A DNA stretch of 64,000 bases from Plutella xylostella (GCF_932276165.1 NC_063987.1:2294001-2358000); one strand, 5' to 3'. Positions 47,508 to 52,720 are shown, counted from the first letter of the stretch. Translations and numbers: made by a program. Notes: generated from the sequence alone by a model not told the origin.

Positions 47508-48026
47508 CAGTTACTTTCGCATTTATAATATTAGTTAGGATAGTTAGGATTGAAGTTCTATTTGAAACGATTAATGAAAATTTAAACTAAACCCAATATA
47601 GGGTGTTCTAAAGGTGGTACTTATAGTAAGCCGAATGACTTGGGAAGACACTTTGAACGACTATTGTTTTTCAAATTTGGTGTCTTCAGTTTCAATACAA
47701 TACCTATACTAATAATTATGTACTCATCTAGAAGATGGACATACCTAGGTACACACAAATCCTATTTTAATATAATGTAGGCTGGTTGTTAGAACATATC
47801 TCAATCTTTTTAATTAAAACCGAATATAAACAGCAATATTCTGGTAATTAATCTTGTACTAAACCACTATGTTTTTACGAGCCATATCATTCGAAAACGG
47901 CAACGCATTCATTTAGCACATCATAACCAAGCCAACTCTTTACAATGCAGAAACTATCATAACAATCAAAGCATAGAGCATAACATTACCTGTGATCTTA
48001 ACCGCACTCAAATTAGGGACACTCAT
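5843..48026 (-). CDS. cv-c: crossveinless-c / DLC1-family RhoGAP (SAM-RhoGAP-START), 20 coding exons
   Basis: Joined CDS (minus strand): 47990-48026, 44036-44107, 32773-32921, 23462-23575, 22898-23040, 15598-16207, 15154-15296, 12878-13018, 12504-12613, 11882-12049, 11469-11581, 11110-11362, 10633-10736, 10268-10395, 9775-9934, 9277-9371, 8194-8331, 7781-7921, 7350-7526, 5843-5957. All introns are GT-AG with consistent phase; 3111 nt gives 1036 residues. Seen: a SAM core at about 13-80 (EACKWLRAAGFPQYAQMYE); a polybasic patch at 222-229; RhoGAP at about 568-795 with GIFRKAG (finger R605) and ASNLAVCLAP (N733); START at about 816-1030 ending in EWYNKCYGHICALYLARIR. Family knowledge: these proteins stimulate GTP hydrolysis by Rho1/RhoA and limit actomyosin contraction; Drosophila cv-c acts in epithelial morphogenesis and wing crossveins. 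The start ATG has A at -3 and an in-frame TGA 48 nt upstream. Upstream exons of longer isoforms could lie outside the window. Near-certain for the family, slightly less so for every splice choice in the linker. Confidence 0.96.
6112..7062. mobile_element. Non-autonomous DNA transposon with GGGGAGACC ends
   Basis: Perfect terminal inverted repeats of at least 26 bp starting GGGGAGACCGGGGACAAAAG, flanked by TA on both sides. Copies of the subterminal motif ACAAAAGTAAC (or its complement and the variant CGAAAGTAAC) recur inside near 6474, 6498, 6821, 6840 and 6864. No transposase is encoded. It lies in the last cv-c intron. Superfamily not recognised. Confidence 0.85.
7075..7235 (+). repeat. Probable LINE 3' tail with (AAAT)n
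   Basis: AT-rich sequence ending ...GTTGATGTGCCTTATATAAAT then (AAAT)n, the usual look of a 5'-truncated lepidopteran LINE 3' end. No coding part; boundaries approximate. Confidence 0.45.
7350..7526 (-). CDS. cv-c: cv-c coding exon 19 (START domain with poly-Gly insert)
   Basis: Encodes SWQQ, six Gly from a GGC repeat, WCAVAETSV, then GKGRSRLVHLARVDT, matching LRTWRT...CALLLTSV...KSKLTYMCRVD in relatives. The glycine run replaces the short loop after TWRT in vertebrates and is a probable length-variable trinucleotide repeat. Phases 2 to 2, donor GTAAGT. Confidence 0.94.
7781..7921 (-). CDS. cv-c: cv-c coding exon 18 (START domain)
   Basis: Encodes HIWDDSLIKWRVAEKLG, then EVFQFITASSINLPPRDYCV, the central START strands (LWD...EIYQY...RDYVVLR in relatives). 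Acceptor TTCCAG, donor GTAAGA, phase 2 at both ends. Confidence 0.95.
8001..8165 (+). pseudogene. LINE reverse-transcriptase 3' fragment
   Basis: Contains GGCTAGATGAGGTGACGAGT and GATGAGGAAAGCTATAGATC, homologous to the 3' coding end seen more intact at 53740-53890 (W.DDL.KVAG.DWMRKA.DR). Broken by stops. In a cv-c intron, opposite strand. Confidence 0.6.
8194..8331 (-). CDS. cv-c: cv-c coding exon 17 (START domain)
   Basis: Encodes GWMSVSGAAPHVELCCKKVG, then HPLRLWRATTDVEAPPQEV, equivalent to the GWVS...LSYKK...PLRLWR strands of DLC START domains. Donor GTAATA, phase 2 at both ends. Confidence 0.95.
8498..8592. repeat. Small MITE / inverted repeat
   Basis: Arms AAATTGAATGTCTTCGCGAT and ATCGCGAAGACATTTTAAC surround about 55 bp, lying in the intron between exons 16 and 17. 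No transposase. Confidence 0.6.
9277..9371 (-). CDS. cv-c: cv-c coding exon 16 (start of START domain)
   Basis: Encodes VALEELGADFNQDWKGFQQA and then CIKALLKEAKE, the first START helix. Acceptor TTTCAG, donor GTAAGT, phases 0 to 2. Confidence 0.94.
9483..9622. repeat. PIF/Harbinger-like MITE, copy 1
   Basis: 140 bp with ends GGGCCGATTTTTCAATAGTC and the complement of GGGCTAATTTTTCAATGGGC, flanked by TTA direct repeats. Related to 53944-54079 and to the interrupted copy at 12217-12463. It lies in the intron between exons 15 and 16. Confidence 0.8.
9775..9934 (-). CDS. cv-c: cv-c coding exon 15 (end of RhoGAP)
   Basis: Encodes RAAHACLLLLIQKHQQLFLA followed by PADMLARCKFNYFEE, the final RhoGAP helix and the bridge to START. 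Acceptor TTCCAG, donor GTAAGA, phases 2 to 0. The open frame continues past the donor but stops resembling the family. Confidence 0.94.
10268..10395 (-). CDS. cv-c: cv-c coding exon 14 (RhoGAP, conserved Asn)
   Basis: Encodes NQMTASNLAVCLAPTLL, including the conserved Asn (N733) and CLAP motif of RhoGAPs, then a less conserved loop (HHAPLQTGSTKEGNSN). Phases 0 to 2, donor GTAGGG. Confidence 0.95.
10633..10736 (-). CDS. cv-c: cv-c coding exon 13 (RhoGAP)
   Basis: Encodes VPEPLRPDAVQCALLLLPEE and then LQSLLIFLAD, equivalent to the ALLLLPDENREVLQTLLYFL helices of the family. Phases 1 to 0, donor GTAAGT. Confidence 0.95.
11110..11362 (-). CDS. cv-c: cv-c coding exon 12 (RhoGAP catalytic core, arginine finger)
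   Basis: Starts MGIFRKAGVKSRI, containing the catalytic arginine (R605). Continues through DVADMVKQYFRELPDALLTN and KLSETFIAIFQ, all RhoGAP signature segments. The residues needed for activity are present, so the GAP domain is expected to be active. Confidence 0.97.
11469..11581 (-). CDS. cv-c: cv-c coding exon 11 (start of RhoGAP)
   Basis: Encodes KTVFGVPLTVSLQRSGHSLP and continues to NALDQ, the opening strand and helix of the RhoGAP fold. Acceptor TTCCAG, donor GTATTT, phases 1 to 0. Confidence 0.96.
11686..11880 (-). repeat. LINE-derived 3' fragment
   Basis: Contains TGGCCTAGTGCGGGTTGGTG and CCTTCCTTCCAATGAAGGAA, the complement of repeats seen at 22800-22870 and partly at 14818-14945. 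Non-coding here; it fills much of the intron between exons 10 and 11. Confidence 0.5.
11882..12049 (-). CDS. cv-c: cv-c coding exon 10 (pre-RhoGAP helices)
   Basis: Encodes LHILRKLALLRLTACMERYC and, further on, GWNWELPKLIRKIKTPDYK, a block highly conserved in the family just before RhoGAP. Acceptor TTCCAG, donor GTATGC, phase 1 at both ends. Confidence 0.95.
12217..12463. repeat. PIF/Harbinger-like MITE, copy 2, with nested insertion
   Basis: The ends (AGCCAGATAAATT... and ...TTATCTGACCATTGAAAAAGC) and the core TGGTTGCTGTCACTGTAT match the family of 9483-9622. The core is split by about 105 bp (12277-12381) bounded by TTAA on both sides. Confidence 0.75.
12277..12381. mobile_element. Nested insertion flanked by TTAA
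   Basis: Sits inside the MITE. The flanks read CTGTATTAA|GGCGG and CGGTC|TTAATACAG, while uninterrupted relatives read straight through. A TTAA target is typical of piggyBac-type elements. Terminal inverted repeats are weak, so the family is uncertain. Confidence 0.55.
12504..12613 (-). CDS. cv-c: cv-c coding exon 9 (WxSF linker motif)
   Basis: Encodes SSIQRWYSFRTSG, equivalent to the IRWHSFQ motif that precedes the RhoGAP region in vertebrate DLC proteins. Phases 2 to 1, donor GTGAGT. The DSGVG box usually found just before this motif is not evident here; that may be real divergence or a skipped small exon. Confidence 0.87.
12878..13018 (-). CDS. cv-c: cv-c coding exon 8 (Ser/Asp-rich linker)
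   Basis: Encodes FRDRSLKRDKSASRSSELEG, then a Ser-rich stretch and five Asp in a row. Acceptor GTGCAG, donor GTGAGT, phase 2 at both ends. The sequence suggests an unstructured, phosphorylatable region; no domain is visible. Confidence 0.87.
13019..15153. other. cv-c intron 7
   Basis: Contains an (AGAAT)n tract near 13560, an 11-bp-arm hairpin (ATTCCCAGGAT AAAA ATCCTGGGAAT) at 14413-14438, LINE-derived sequence at 14818-14945, and a CAGAGAAACCTGACC inverted repeat at 15065-15125. No gene found. Confidence 0.6.
14818..14945 (+). repeat. LINE 3' end fragment
   Basis: GGCCTAAAACCCTTCCTTCATTG, then CAACAGTAGTGGGGGAGTG, then TGATGATGC: the degenerate ..CAGCAGTGGGA..TGATGATGAT 3' end common in lepidopteran LINEs. 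Confidence 0.5.
15154..15296 (-). CDS. cv-c: cv-c coding exon 7 (linker)
   Basis: Acceptor after a pyrimidine tract ending TCTACAG. Encodes LYVEPRSPIELKPDPEV and continues to NLGKEGQ. Reading past the donor gives an immediate TAA, so the donor is placed at AA|GTAAGG, phase 2, which fits exon 8. Confidence 0.85.
15598..16207 (-). CDS. cv-c: cv-c coding exon 6 (large linker exon with polybasic patch)
   Basis: The largest exon (203 codons plus one split). It encodes LLRRVESLK followed by TRRRKRQNR, which resembles the LLKRMESLK-basic region of DLC1. Then come Pro-rich (QPPSPMTVLPPSPIGA) and Ser-rich (SSSYASDGSMGSSNKSSKSK) stretches typical of phosphorylated scaffolds. The locally high GC contrasts with the flanking introns. 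It ends in phase 0 at GTAAAT. Confidence 0.92.
19278..19364. repeat. 44-bp tandem duplication
   Basis: TAAAATTAAAAACATAAAAA followed by GTTACCTAATAAGAAACAC occurs twice in a row with one difference in the spacer (CTCAT versus CCCAT), indicating a recent slippage or duplication. Confidence 0.85.
19505..20265. mobile_element. Unusual element: degenerate GCATAA/CTCGT repeats around a GAGCG-rich core
   Basis: The left about 200 bp carries spaced, degenerate modules (TCGCATAA, CTCGTATGG, GGCATAAGG, CTCGTTTCG). The right about 190 bp carries the complements (TTATGCCATA, AACGAGA, TTATGCC). Between them is a skewed core rich in GAGCG/GCGGAGCGCAGCGAAGCG with a 19766-20014 open frame of low-complexity sequence. 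This is inverted symmetry of many small repeats, not one long TIR. Boundaries are approximate and the family is unknown to me. Confidence 0.5.
20745..20835 (-). repeat. LINE 3' UTR fragment, antisense
   Basis: (ATAG)n then ATATTCTTTATTTGCACACA and ATAAACTTACAAAACTTAAA, resembling the TTTATTGCACAAATATAAAA tails at 45.4, 45.9 and 52.6 kb read on the minus strand. Confidence 0.45.
22349..22377. repeat. Short perfect palindrome
   Basis: AGAAAATTATAAT, loop GCG, then the exact complement. AT-rich, so possibly chance. Confidence 0.6.
22800..22870 (+). repeat. LINE-derived fragment
   Basis: CCACCAACCCGCACTAGGCC...CCTAAAACCCTTCCTTCATT, sense copy of the repeat seen in reverse at 11686-11880. It abuts the exon 5 donor side. 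Confidence 0.5.
22898..23040 (-). CDS. cv-c: cv-c coding exon 5 (linker)
   Basis: Encodes an Ala/Arg/Glu-rich helix, an acidic run (EDDEDE), then TLPTIRVGLVDADGRYTDVEPD, closing in phase 2 at donor GTAAGT. No named domain. Support comes from phase, splice sites and continuity with exon 6. Confidence 0.85.
23398..23455 (-). pseudogene. Shrunken duplicate of cv-c exon 4
   Basis: Minus strand reads TTCTTCAACAG (acceptor as in exon 4), then a first part translating NNSDDHQ against NDSDDDQ, then CCGACTGCAAG matching the end of exon 4 (CCGACTGCAGG). About 80 bp of the middle is missing. It lies directly downstream of the exon 4 donor. The acceptor and a GT after the copy remain, but the piece is about 32 nt long. 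Confidence 0.7.
23462..23575 (-). CDS. cv-c: cv-c coding exon 4 (acidic/Trp linker after SAM)
   Basis: Exactly 38 codons, phase 0 at both ends (acceptor CAACAG, donor GTTTGT). It encodes NDSDDDQCALSDKWQYERKS followed by RRWSRV, matching the conserved DDSDED...W...KRWSR stretch that follows SAM in DLC1. A shrunken duplicate lies immediately downstream in intron 4. Confidence 0.93.
25910..26055. repeat. MITE with TTTCTCCATTGTCGGTTA ends
   Basis: Inverted arms GACAATTTCTCCATTGTCGG and CCGACAATGGAGAAATTG plus flanking partial symmetry (TTAAATG / CACTAAAG). No coding content. Confidence 0.7.
26630..26712 (+). repeat. Fragment of the (CAGA)-bearing interspersed repeat
   Basis: AACTAGCTGTTCCTGTTGCG...TTCGCTTCGCTTTAAA...CCCGTGGGAATTACGGGATA matches the 5' part of the repeats at 47325 and 52034. 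Truncated before the (CAGA)n tract. Confidence 0.7.
28227..28455. repeat. CATTGC-ended MITE, inverted copy
   Basis: Reverse orientation relative to 29433-29665. Shares AAAAAGTTCCACTCACAAA, TACCGATTTTAGTTGGTAAT and GTGGAACCTTTTAATTGGCC. Ends partly eroded. Confidence 0.75.
29433..29665. mobile_element. CATTGC-ended MITE inserted in the left arm
   Basis: TIRs CACTCACGGGCAATGAAAAG and the complement of CACTGCCGGGCAATGAAAAA, flanked by TA duplications. The opposite arm of the host has the empty site AATTCTATAATTTCG. Confidence 0.88.
29731..29846. mobile_element. GGGCCACTTGCAC-ended MITE inserted in the left arm
   Basis: 116 bp, TIR GGGCCACTTGCACAAACATT then AAATCTAGATTTA, flanked by TTA on both sides, typical of PIF/Harbinger-derived MITEs. 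Confidence 0.88.
30781..31040 (+). mobile_element. tRNA-derived SINE
   Basis: The head resembles a tRNA: A-box TGGCGTAGTGGTTAG and B-box GGTTCGATTCC (pol III promoter), closing with CCCGGCTGGGGCAG. The body follows: CGGGCCTTGGATGTGCCCGT ... CACCTCTGCCTACCCCGCAA. A second copy lies at 63005-63165, which argues for a SINE, not a tRNA gene. It sits in intron 3, opposite strand to cv-c. Confidence 0.88.
31126..32036 (-). mobile_element. 5'-truncated LINE with 11-bp target-site duplication
   Basis: Inserted element 31137-32025 flanked by ATGCGGTAAGT at 31126-31136 and 32026-32036. Its 3' end (minus strand) is a short (CAA)n tract, as expected for a LINE. It carries the C-terminal half of a reverse transcriptase. 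Same strand as cv-c, within intron 3. Confidence 0.92.
31157..32025 (-). pseudogene. LINE reverse transcriptase, truncated, with internal deletion
   Basis: Enters at the palm (RRGIPACIIQVIRSLYEG), then GVKQGCLLSPLLFVILLDDV, the catalytic YADDIVLI, and RRKTVDMRI...TYLGSTVT, the non-LTR RT series. After FWPKTIRNEDLSKHG the frame shifts straight into TWRRxVE-like WRRSVENELRAAGLSWSEAK ...CTSGVP and stop. About 50 residues normally found between these motifs are absent. The endonuclease and upstream half are missing. The catalytic Asp pair is intact but the protein is not functional. Confidence 0.92.
32773..32921 (-). CDS. cv-c: cv-c coding exon 3 (SAM domain, second half)
   Basis: Acceptor TTACAG, donor GTGAGT, phases 1 to 0. 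It encodes DLQFPIDI, then the LFRRLTTLNRCATMKLE segment that closes the SAM domain, then four His from a CAT run and QKRS. A decayed copy of its 5' part lies just upstream in the intron (32967-33043). Confidence 0.95.
32967..33043 (-). pseudogene. Partial duplicate of cv-c exon 3
   Basis: About 75 bp matching 32869-32943: on the minus strand, acceptor TTTCAG then codons for DLQFPIDI identical to exon 3, then a 4-nt insertion shifts the rest. The tract TCGATCGGGAATTGCAGATCTG is identical in both copies. It lies directly upstream of exon 3, so its acceptor could compete. Confidence 0.8.
33326..33369. repeat. 22-bp tandem repeat, two units
   Basis: AAGTTATTTAGATTGTATTGT is present twice in tandem with no mismatch. 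Confidence 0.85.
34770..34895. promoter_or_regulatory. CpG-rich stretch in an AT-rich intron
   Basis: GC- and CpG-dense (CAGGCGCGCAGGAAGCGGGC ... GGGCGGTCCG ... GACGCGTGCCGACTGCCGCC) against about 35% GC surroundings. It could be a promoter or unrecognised non-coding exon, or simply part of a GC-rich repeat. No splice site pair or family was identified. Confidence 0.3.
36129..36257 (-). other. Candidate alternative first exon of cv-c
   Basis: Open from an ATG, 43 codons (MNAANHPKNADLKSRSDRFN and on to VPARW), ending at a GT (GTATTT) in phase 0. That phase would join in frame to exon 4 and skip the SAM domain. Composition is protein-like and polar. Evidence is only the open frame and phase; it may be chance. 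Confidence 0.2.
36667..37050. repeat. Possible element with CATAATCCCTTA ends
   Basis: ACAGGGGGACACGCATAATC-CCTTA on the left and the complement of ACACCATAATCCCTTATT on the right. Similarity is limited to about 20 bp with mismatches. Confidence 0.35.
37645..37796. mobile_element. MITE with TTAA target and GCGTACACACCGGGCC ends
   Basis: 25-bp inverted repeats beginning AGCTGCGTACACACCGGGCC and reading on to AACGAA, bounded by TTAA on both sides. Internal GCCAACGAA / TTCGTTGGC modules repeat several times. TTAA suggests mobilisation by a piggyBac-type transposase. Confidence 0.82.
39429..39575. mobile_element. Palindromic MITE (CCCCCTTATTCATA family), copy 1
   Basis: Nearly complete palindrome: CCCCCTTATTCATAGAGAAG... 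AATAAACTGTTTTGTCCCTC ... and complement, flanked by TAA. A second copy is at 57158-57302. Confidence 0.85.
43755..43800 (-). repeat. LINE 3' fragment, antisense
   Basis: CTTAGGCCTTCCTCATCCAG followed by CCACTACCGAAGCTAC, shared with 56190-56215 (CTTCCTCAGCCAGCCACTACCG). Confidence 0.45.
44036..44107 (-). CDS. cv-c: cv-c coding exon 2 (SAM domain, first half)
   Basis: Acceptor TTACAG and donor GTAAGC. It encodes the EACKWLRAAGFPQYAQMYE helix pair, nearly identical to the start of the SAM domain in vertebrate DLC proteins. It enters and leaves in phase 1. The exon sits alone between introns of 3.9 and 11.1 kb. Confidence 0.95.
44235..44276. repeat. Perfect 16-bp-arm palindrome
   Basis: AACATTAGTCTTATAT and its exact complement around a 10-nt AT loop; the following TAATGTTCGGTGGT also occurs near 43964. 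Confidence 0.8.
44301..44368. repeat. Inverted repeat CGTCGCTCGC..TGTCAAA
   Basis: 18-bp arms with one mismatch around 32 bp. Probably the ends of a very small MITE; it sits beside the palindrome at 44235. Confidence 0.65.
44831..44937. repeat. MITE with perfect 27-bp TIRs
   Basis: CAGATACTAAATTGACAGATTCTGAAC and its exact complement enclose about 53 bp. The target duplication is not evident. No coding content. Confidence 0.82.
45421..46080 (-). repeat. Cluster of antisense LINE 3' parts
   Basis: Two copies of TTTATTGCACAA..., one running on to GCGAACTTAATGCTAACAGC (45440-45510) and one to GGTGGACTTAATACTAAAAG (45930-46000). Between them, at 45776-45890, the minus strand encodes FWSYRVTLWNPLPNAPLGA, like the RT C-terminal RxxxLWNxLP motif. 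Confidence 0.55.
47325..47540 (+). repeat. (CAGA)-bearing interspersed repeat, copy 1
   Basis: ACTAGCTGTTCCCGCGCGCT...GTTTTCCCGTGG...GGGTCTAGACCATATG...TTTTGGCGTGAAAGAGTAAC, then (CAGA)n at 47477-47508, then TTTCGCATTTATAATATTAG. Same layout at 52034 and, inverted, at 61791. Confidence 0.85.
47990..48026 (-). CDS. cv-c: cv-c coding exon 1 (initiator exon, residues 1-12)
   Basis: Encodes MSVPNLSAVKIT and ends in phase 1 (a single G) at donor GTAATG. The AAAATGAG start context fits insect initiation. The frame is closed by a TGA at 48072-48074, so this is probably the true start of this isoform unless another exon splices in between. Confidence 0.85.
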
Positions 48027-48300
48027 TTTCAACACATTTTGCACAAAACTCCTGAGCAACCATCCGTACACTCAACTTGGACTGCACTGAATCACACCAC
48101 TTTCCATAGAAATTCGATCACTGACACACTAACAAGTTTTTCATCAATCTTAATGACTTTTTAACAAACCGACGATGTGCAACTATTTATCGTACTTTAC
48201 GCAACAACCGGTTAACTTGGACTGTTAATGACTCGCTTCTGATTTTGTTCTGCTCGTTTTTTTTTTAAACAGTGCGCTATGGTTTTTGAATTTCGAGCCG
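48027..48300 (-). promoter_or_regulatory. Probable cv-c 5' UTR and proximal promoter
   Basis: Sequence immediately upstream of the start codon. An in-frame TGA at 48072-48074 closes the frame. Initiator-like TCAGT occurs on the minus strand near 48085 and 48119. No clear TATA box was assigned. The TSS is inferred only from position; a spliced 5' UTR further upstream is possible. Confidence 0.3.
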
Positions 48301-49323
48301 CTTTCGCTCGCTTAGCATAATTTCTTGCTTATTATGAGTTATGATCAAAATAAGGTTGTATATCATTTCACTTGACACAAACTGCTTCCGCACACAAAGA
48401 AGAAAACTGACAACATTCGAAATGAGAACGATACATTCTGAAATTCCACAACTGTTAGAATTATTCCAGGCTTTTTAGCTTTTCAAATTTGGAGCAAAAC
48501 ATACTGGCCACATGAAAACAAAACAAATATTAGAGAAAAAACACTGGCGGGCGAACGTTTTTGAAATTGGAATAAAAGTATTGTATCGGCGTTAGGCAGT
48601 CTTGCCTTTGAGCAGTAACCTGAGAATGAGATTATCAGTAGTTTATCAAGCGCCTTGCTACGAGTATGTGCGTTGTGCGTCCTTTAATCACTAGACACGT
48701 CACCGATAGTGGATTGTTGATGTCATACGTTTTTTTTTACTATTTTGGATGCGGTATCGACAACAATAGCACGGCCGAAACAAATGTAACTTTTGCCAAA
48801 CTACCAACTGGAAAGTTCATTTCAATAGTTGTATTAGTAAAATTTGTAGCACATAAGTCAAACAGGACTTAGTCCTTTAATTTCCTCAGACAGTCCAGTG
48901 ATAGGTATCTTAGGATGTTAATCATTTTTTGAAGTCATAGATGATGATGATTACGACCCATGTTCCACCGACTTTATTATCCGTGATACGCACCCATGTA
49001 CAAAGATTCTGAGAAACAGGTTTACTTAGATAGAGTTATTTGTGAGGCCGCCATGCATTCTTGTTGACGCGATGCCCTTGTTGCACCGGCTATGTGCCAG
49101 TACATAACATTATATACTGGTTTTTGCACATGTTTTTGTAGTTGAGTACATAAGCCGCAGATTCTAACGGAAAACCTGAGATCTTACAAACATATTGAAG
49201 TACTTACTATCAATTTAAAGTAAATTAAGTAAGTACCATGTTATAAAATTAGAACTATGTACTTGTACTATTCTATTATTATTACCGTTGGACGAAATTC
49301 TAATAAAACATAAGATAGTTTTA

Positions 49324-49467
49324 GGACCTGTTTCACAATATCTGGATAATGACTACCCGTGGGGTAAAAGATAGGCTGTCACGCTCTGTACCTAATTATA
49401 TTTTAGACAGTGACAGCATGTCTTTTATCCCACAGGTAGTCATTATCAGACATTGTGAAACATGCCC
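49324..49467. mobile_element. MITE with CTGTTTCACAAT ends
   Basis: TIRs of about 45 bp: GGACCTGTTTCACAATATCT / complement of GGGCATGTTTCACAATGTCT, continuing through GATAATGACTACC and TTTATCCCAC. Left flank TTA, right flank TAA. Confidence 0.82.
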
Positions 49468-52033
49468 TAAGTTAAGTAAACACGGTGACATGTCATACTT
49501 TCATAATACCACGCGTCGTCACATTGCCATTTAGACTACATAGTAGCGTTTTATCTACTTGTAGTATCAATTCGGTAGTCTTATGACTCATTATGACGTC
49601 ACTAAAGATATCTACGTTTGTGTTTGTAGTGCTGTGTAGATTGAATCGAGAGATTACTCACAACCTGCTTAGAATTAGCAGAATTTGGGTTAAGGAAATA
49701 TTTACTTTGAATATCTATCGAATGAAATTATTGGTGTATTTACGAGGAATAATTTTAGAGGGTAATTACAATACTTATACAAAAGACAACAGTGTTTTAT
49801 ATAAAATAAAATAATTATGTACTCTATCATAAGATCATATTATTGTAATATCCATTCATTATTTTTATCTTTACTACATTCATGTCGTCAATGGGTTTTA
49901 AAATTAAGGTAAATATTTTTATTTTTCTTATCAGTTGCTGTCAACCTCTGTATATTTTGTATGTACTCGTATACATAATATTACATAAGTTCTGTAAATA
50001 ACCGTTGGTGGCTGGATAAGTAAGGTGGAGATACGCTTTCTACTACAATCCATCCATCGATCCAATAAACTTAATAGTTTGTGGACATAATAACATATTT
50101 CAAAAAACTGCTATTTTTGAAAAAAAAAGAAATTCATAATAAATATTTATACATAAGTGGCAAATTGTAAGGCAGGTAATTTATAATGTTTTTTTTTTAT
50201 CTATGACTAACCAATAGCCATGCTACTTCAATGACCGTGTAAAATTCAGACTGTAAAATATTTACGATCGTTGATCCTTACGAGGTGAGTCATAGCAAAC
50301 TTTGCTATCGTCCTGACCTTGCCATGAAAACACCTACCTACGTGCTCAGTTCACGTAAGAATACTTAACTAAGTTTGTTAAAACATGATTAGCTCACACT
50401 TAAAGGTGCCCATACACGAGCGATGTTTTGTAAAATATCTAATCAAAACTGTAAAGGTATTTTCTTAAAGTAAGAAGCGTAAGCGGGATCGAATATAAAG
50501 TCATCAATAAATACCGTTAATTCTTAGCCAGATGTTTATAATAAACCTGATGATTTTCTCCTACCAATGATGAAGAAATTTCGGACAAGCACGTCATTTT
50601 GAAGAAGACATTACCTAAAGCCAATTTTGGGAGTTCGTAGGTATAATTTATCTGATATTTCATCGTAATTTGATACTTAAATATCACTAATAGTTGGTTA
50701 CGCCATCAGCACTGTGTAAAAAATAAGAAGTCATCACGATCGGCTGTGTTTATAGCTTTTTTGGTAATGCTTATCACATCGTTTTACAGCCTACAGAGTA
50801 TATTAAAATTAACTTAAGTATTCGGTTTAGGATTTGGTCAGATTCAGGACAAGTCTACATTACAAATTATCTCAAACTTAGGTGCTTAGATTTCTTCTAT
50901 TTCGTCATTCTCTTATATTCTTTGTGGAGTGTTAGTTCCTACACCTGACTCACTCAAATTCAACCTTTGTATGTACATAATTTATCCTCTTAATTTATAA
51001 CTTTCCTTCCTAAGCTTAGACGATTTCCTACAACGCTGTTGCACTGCTGAAACTTAGCCACAGTGGTCCACTTAATGAAAAAACTTGCATAATATTACTA
51101 CACGATCATACTTCTAATCAATTCCTATAACAGTCTTGCCTGTTACTAACAGTAGTAATAAAAAGTGGATTTCATTCATCAGACAGACATTGTAACAAAT
51201 ATACCCGTCATAAATAAAGTTTTTATATTTTGACCTAAGACATCTTGTTAACACACTTTAGTATCTCTTCATTATAAACACCTCATTATAAGTAATTGCT
51301 TGATAAGTGTTATCGTTTATGTACACATTTATTCCTATTTTTGCTCGGATCATTGCATAACATAACACTTTGTGATACAGATAACACTCGTATAATAGTT
51401 TATCGTTTGCGTAAGTCAGTTCATTCATAAATTTGCGATGCACTTGATTATCGCGAGCAGTAAATTTTTGTTACGCTCTTTACTAAAATTTCTATTGGCA
51501 TCTTAACAGGTTTTTTTTTATAAGTTAACGTTTCAAGACAACTAGGTAGGTCGGTTTTTAACCACTCGTCTGTCGATTCGAGTGTTATAATTCATTGCAA
51601 AATAGAAACGATTGCACTAACTGACAATACTGATGATACGTTTACAATTGGACCTTCATTCAATTTTCAGGTCCCACCCTGTATAGCTCCAGCAGTCTAG
51701 ACGAAAGACTAGACATTGCAACATTACTTAAATTGTTATGAATCATTCTTATTTAAAAAATAATCAGATTTACTAAAAAACAAAAGAAAAAGTTTTGATC
51801 CAATTCATTGTCCGTAAACGGTTTTTTATAACGTGTTTTATCAAAATTGTTATCGATAAAATGATAAATATAATAAATTTATGTCAATAAAACCGCTGCT
51901 TACAATATCGCATCTGCATGAAGTATCGTAATATTAAAAAGTAAATTCACTGCTGGACATTTTATTCGCAGCCAGTTATACTCGATGCATCGATTTACAA
52001 GCAATAAGGTTGTGTGAAAAAAGTTTATTAGCA

Positions 52034-52185
52034 ACTAGCTGTTACCGCGAGCTTCGCTTCGCCTTAAAAAGTTTTCCCGTGGGAATTCCGGGATAAAAAG
52101 TAACCTATGTTCTTTCTCAGGGTCTAGACCATATGTATACCAAATTTCATTCAAATCCGTTCAGTAGTTTTGGCGTGAAAGAGTA

Positions 52186-52232
<47 letters not shown>

Positions 52233-52266
52233 CAGTTACTTTCGCATTTATAATATTAGTTAGGAT
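52034..52266 (+). repeat. (CAGA)-bearing interspersed repeat, copy 2
   Basis: Same body as copy 1 with a longer (CAGA)n tract (52186-52232). Ends TTTCGCATTTATAATATTAG then TTAGGATTAGGAT. Confidence 0.85.
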
Positions 52267-52561
52267 TAGGATTTGTGCCACCTTCACAGCTGAATCCGCA
52301 ATCCCAACCAATAAGAGAGGAGAGGATTTCATTCGTGTGAGGTCTACATTGAAATCGAAGTTGACGTATTTTTCTGTTAATACTTGTCTTGTATATTGCA
52401 TAAAGATTGAAATATAATTAGCACATCCGTTGGGTAGACATGAATATTTTTGTTCACGTGAGAAAATCTTAGCTAGAAAAAACTGATGCGTTTTACGTTT
52501 CGAAGCGACTCTGTTTGTGAGCGTAATTAAACAACGGGCTTGGACAATAACAGTAATATTT

Positions 52562-52720
52562 ATTTATTATTTATTTATTTAATCCTTTATGATAATAATA
52601 ATCCTTTATAGTGTGTGTGTGTGTGTGTGTGTTTGTTTTTAATCCTTTATTGCACAAATATAAAAATAAGTGTGTACAAAGGGTGGACTTAATGCTACAA
52701 GCCTTCCTTGTGATACCTTC
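52562..52720 (-). repeat. LINE 3' tail, antisense, split by (GT)n
   Basis: TTTATTTAATCCTTTAT occurs before and after a (GT)n tract at 52609-52632, then TTGCACAAATATAAAAATAA and GGGTGGACTTAATGCTAC as in the 45.9-kb copy. Confidence 0.55.

Larger units (their letters stand above)
44108..47989. other. cv-c intron 1 (3.9 kb)
   Basis: Holds two short inverted repeats near exon 2, a MITE at 44831-44937, a block of antisense LINE tails at 45421-46080, and the (CAGA)-bearing repeat at 47325-47540. No further exon recognised. Confidence 0.6.

Noticed and set aside
49593..49814. 73-codon plus-strand frame
   Set aside because: AT-rich, with no domain and no splice context; consistent with chance.
47477..52232. 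Regular (CAGA)n tracts as a CRISPR-like array
   Set aside because: There are no spacers; these are simple tetranucleotide microsatellites inside an interspersed repeat.
52147..52401. 84-codon frame with SVCLSVCLSVCL repeats
   Set aside because: It is a translation of the (CAGA)n microsatellite, not a protein.
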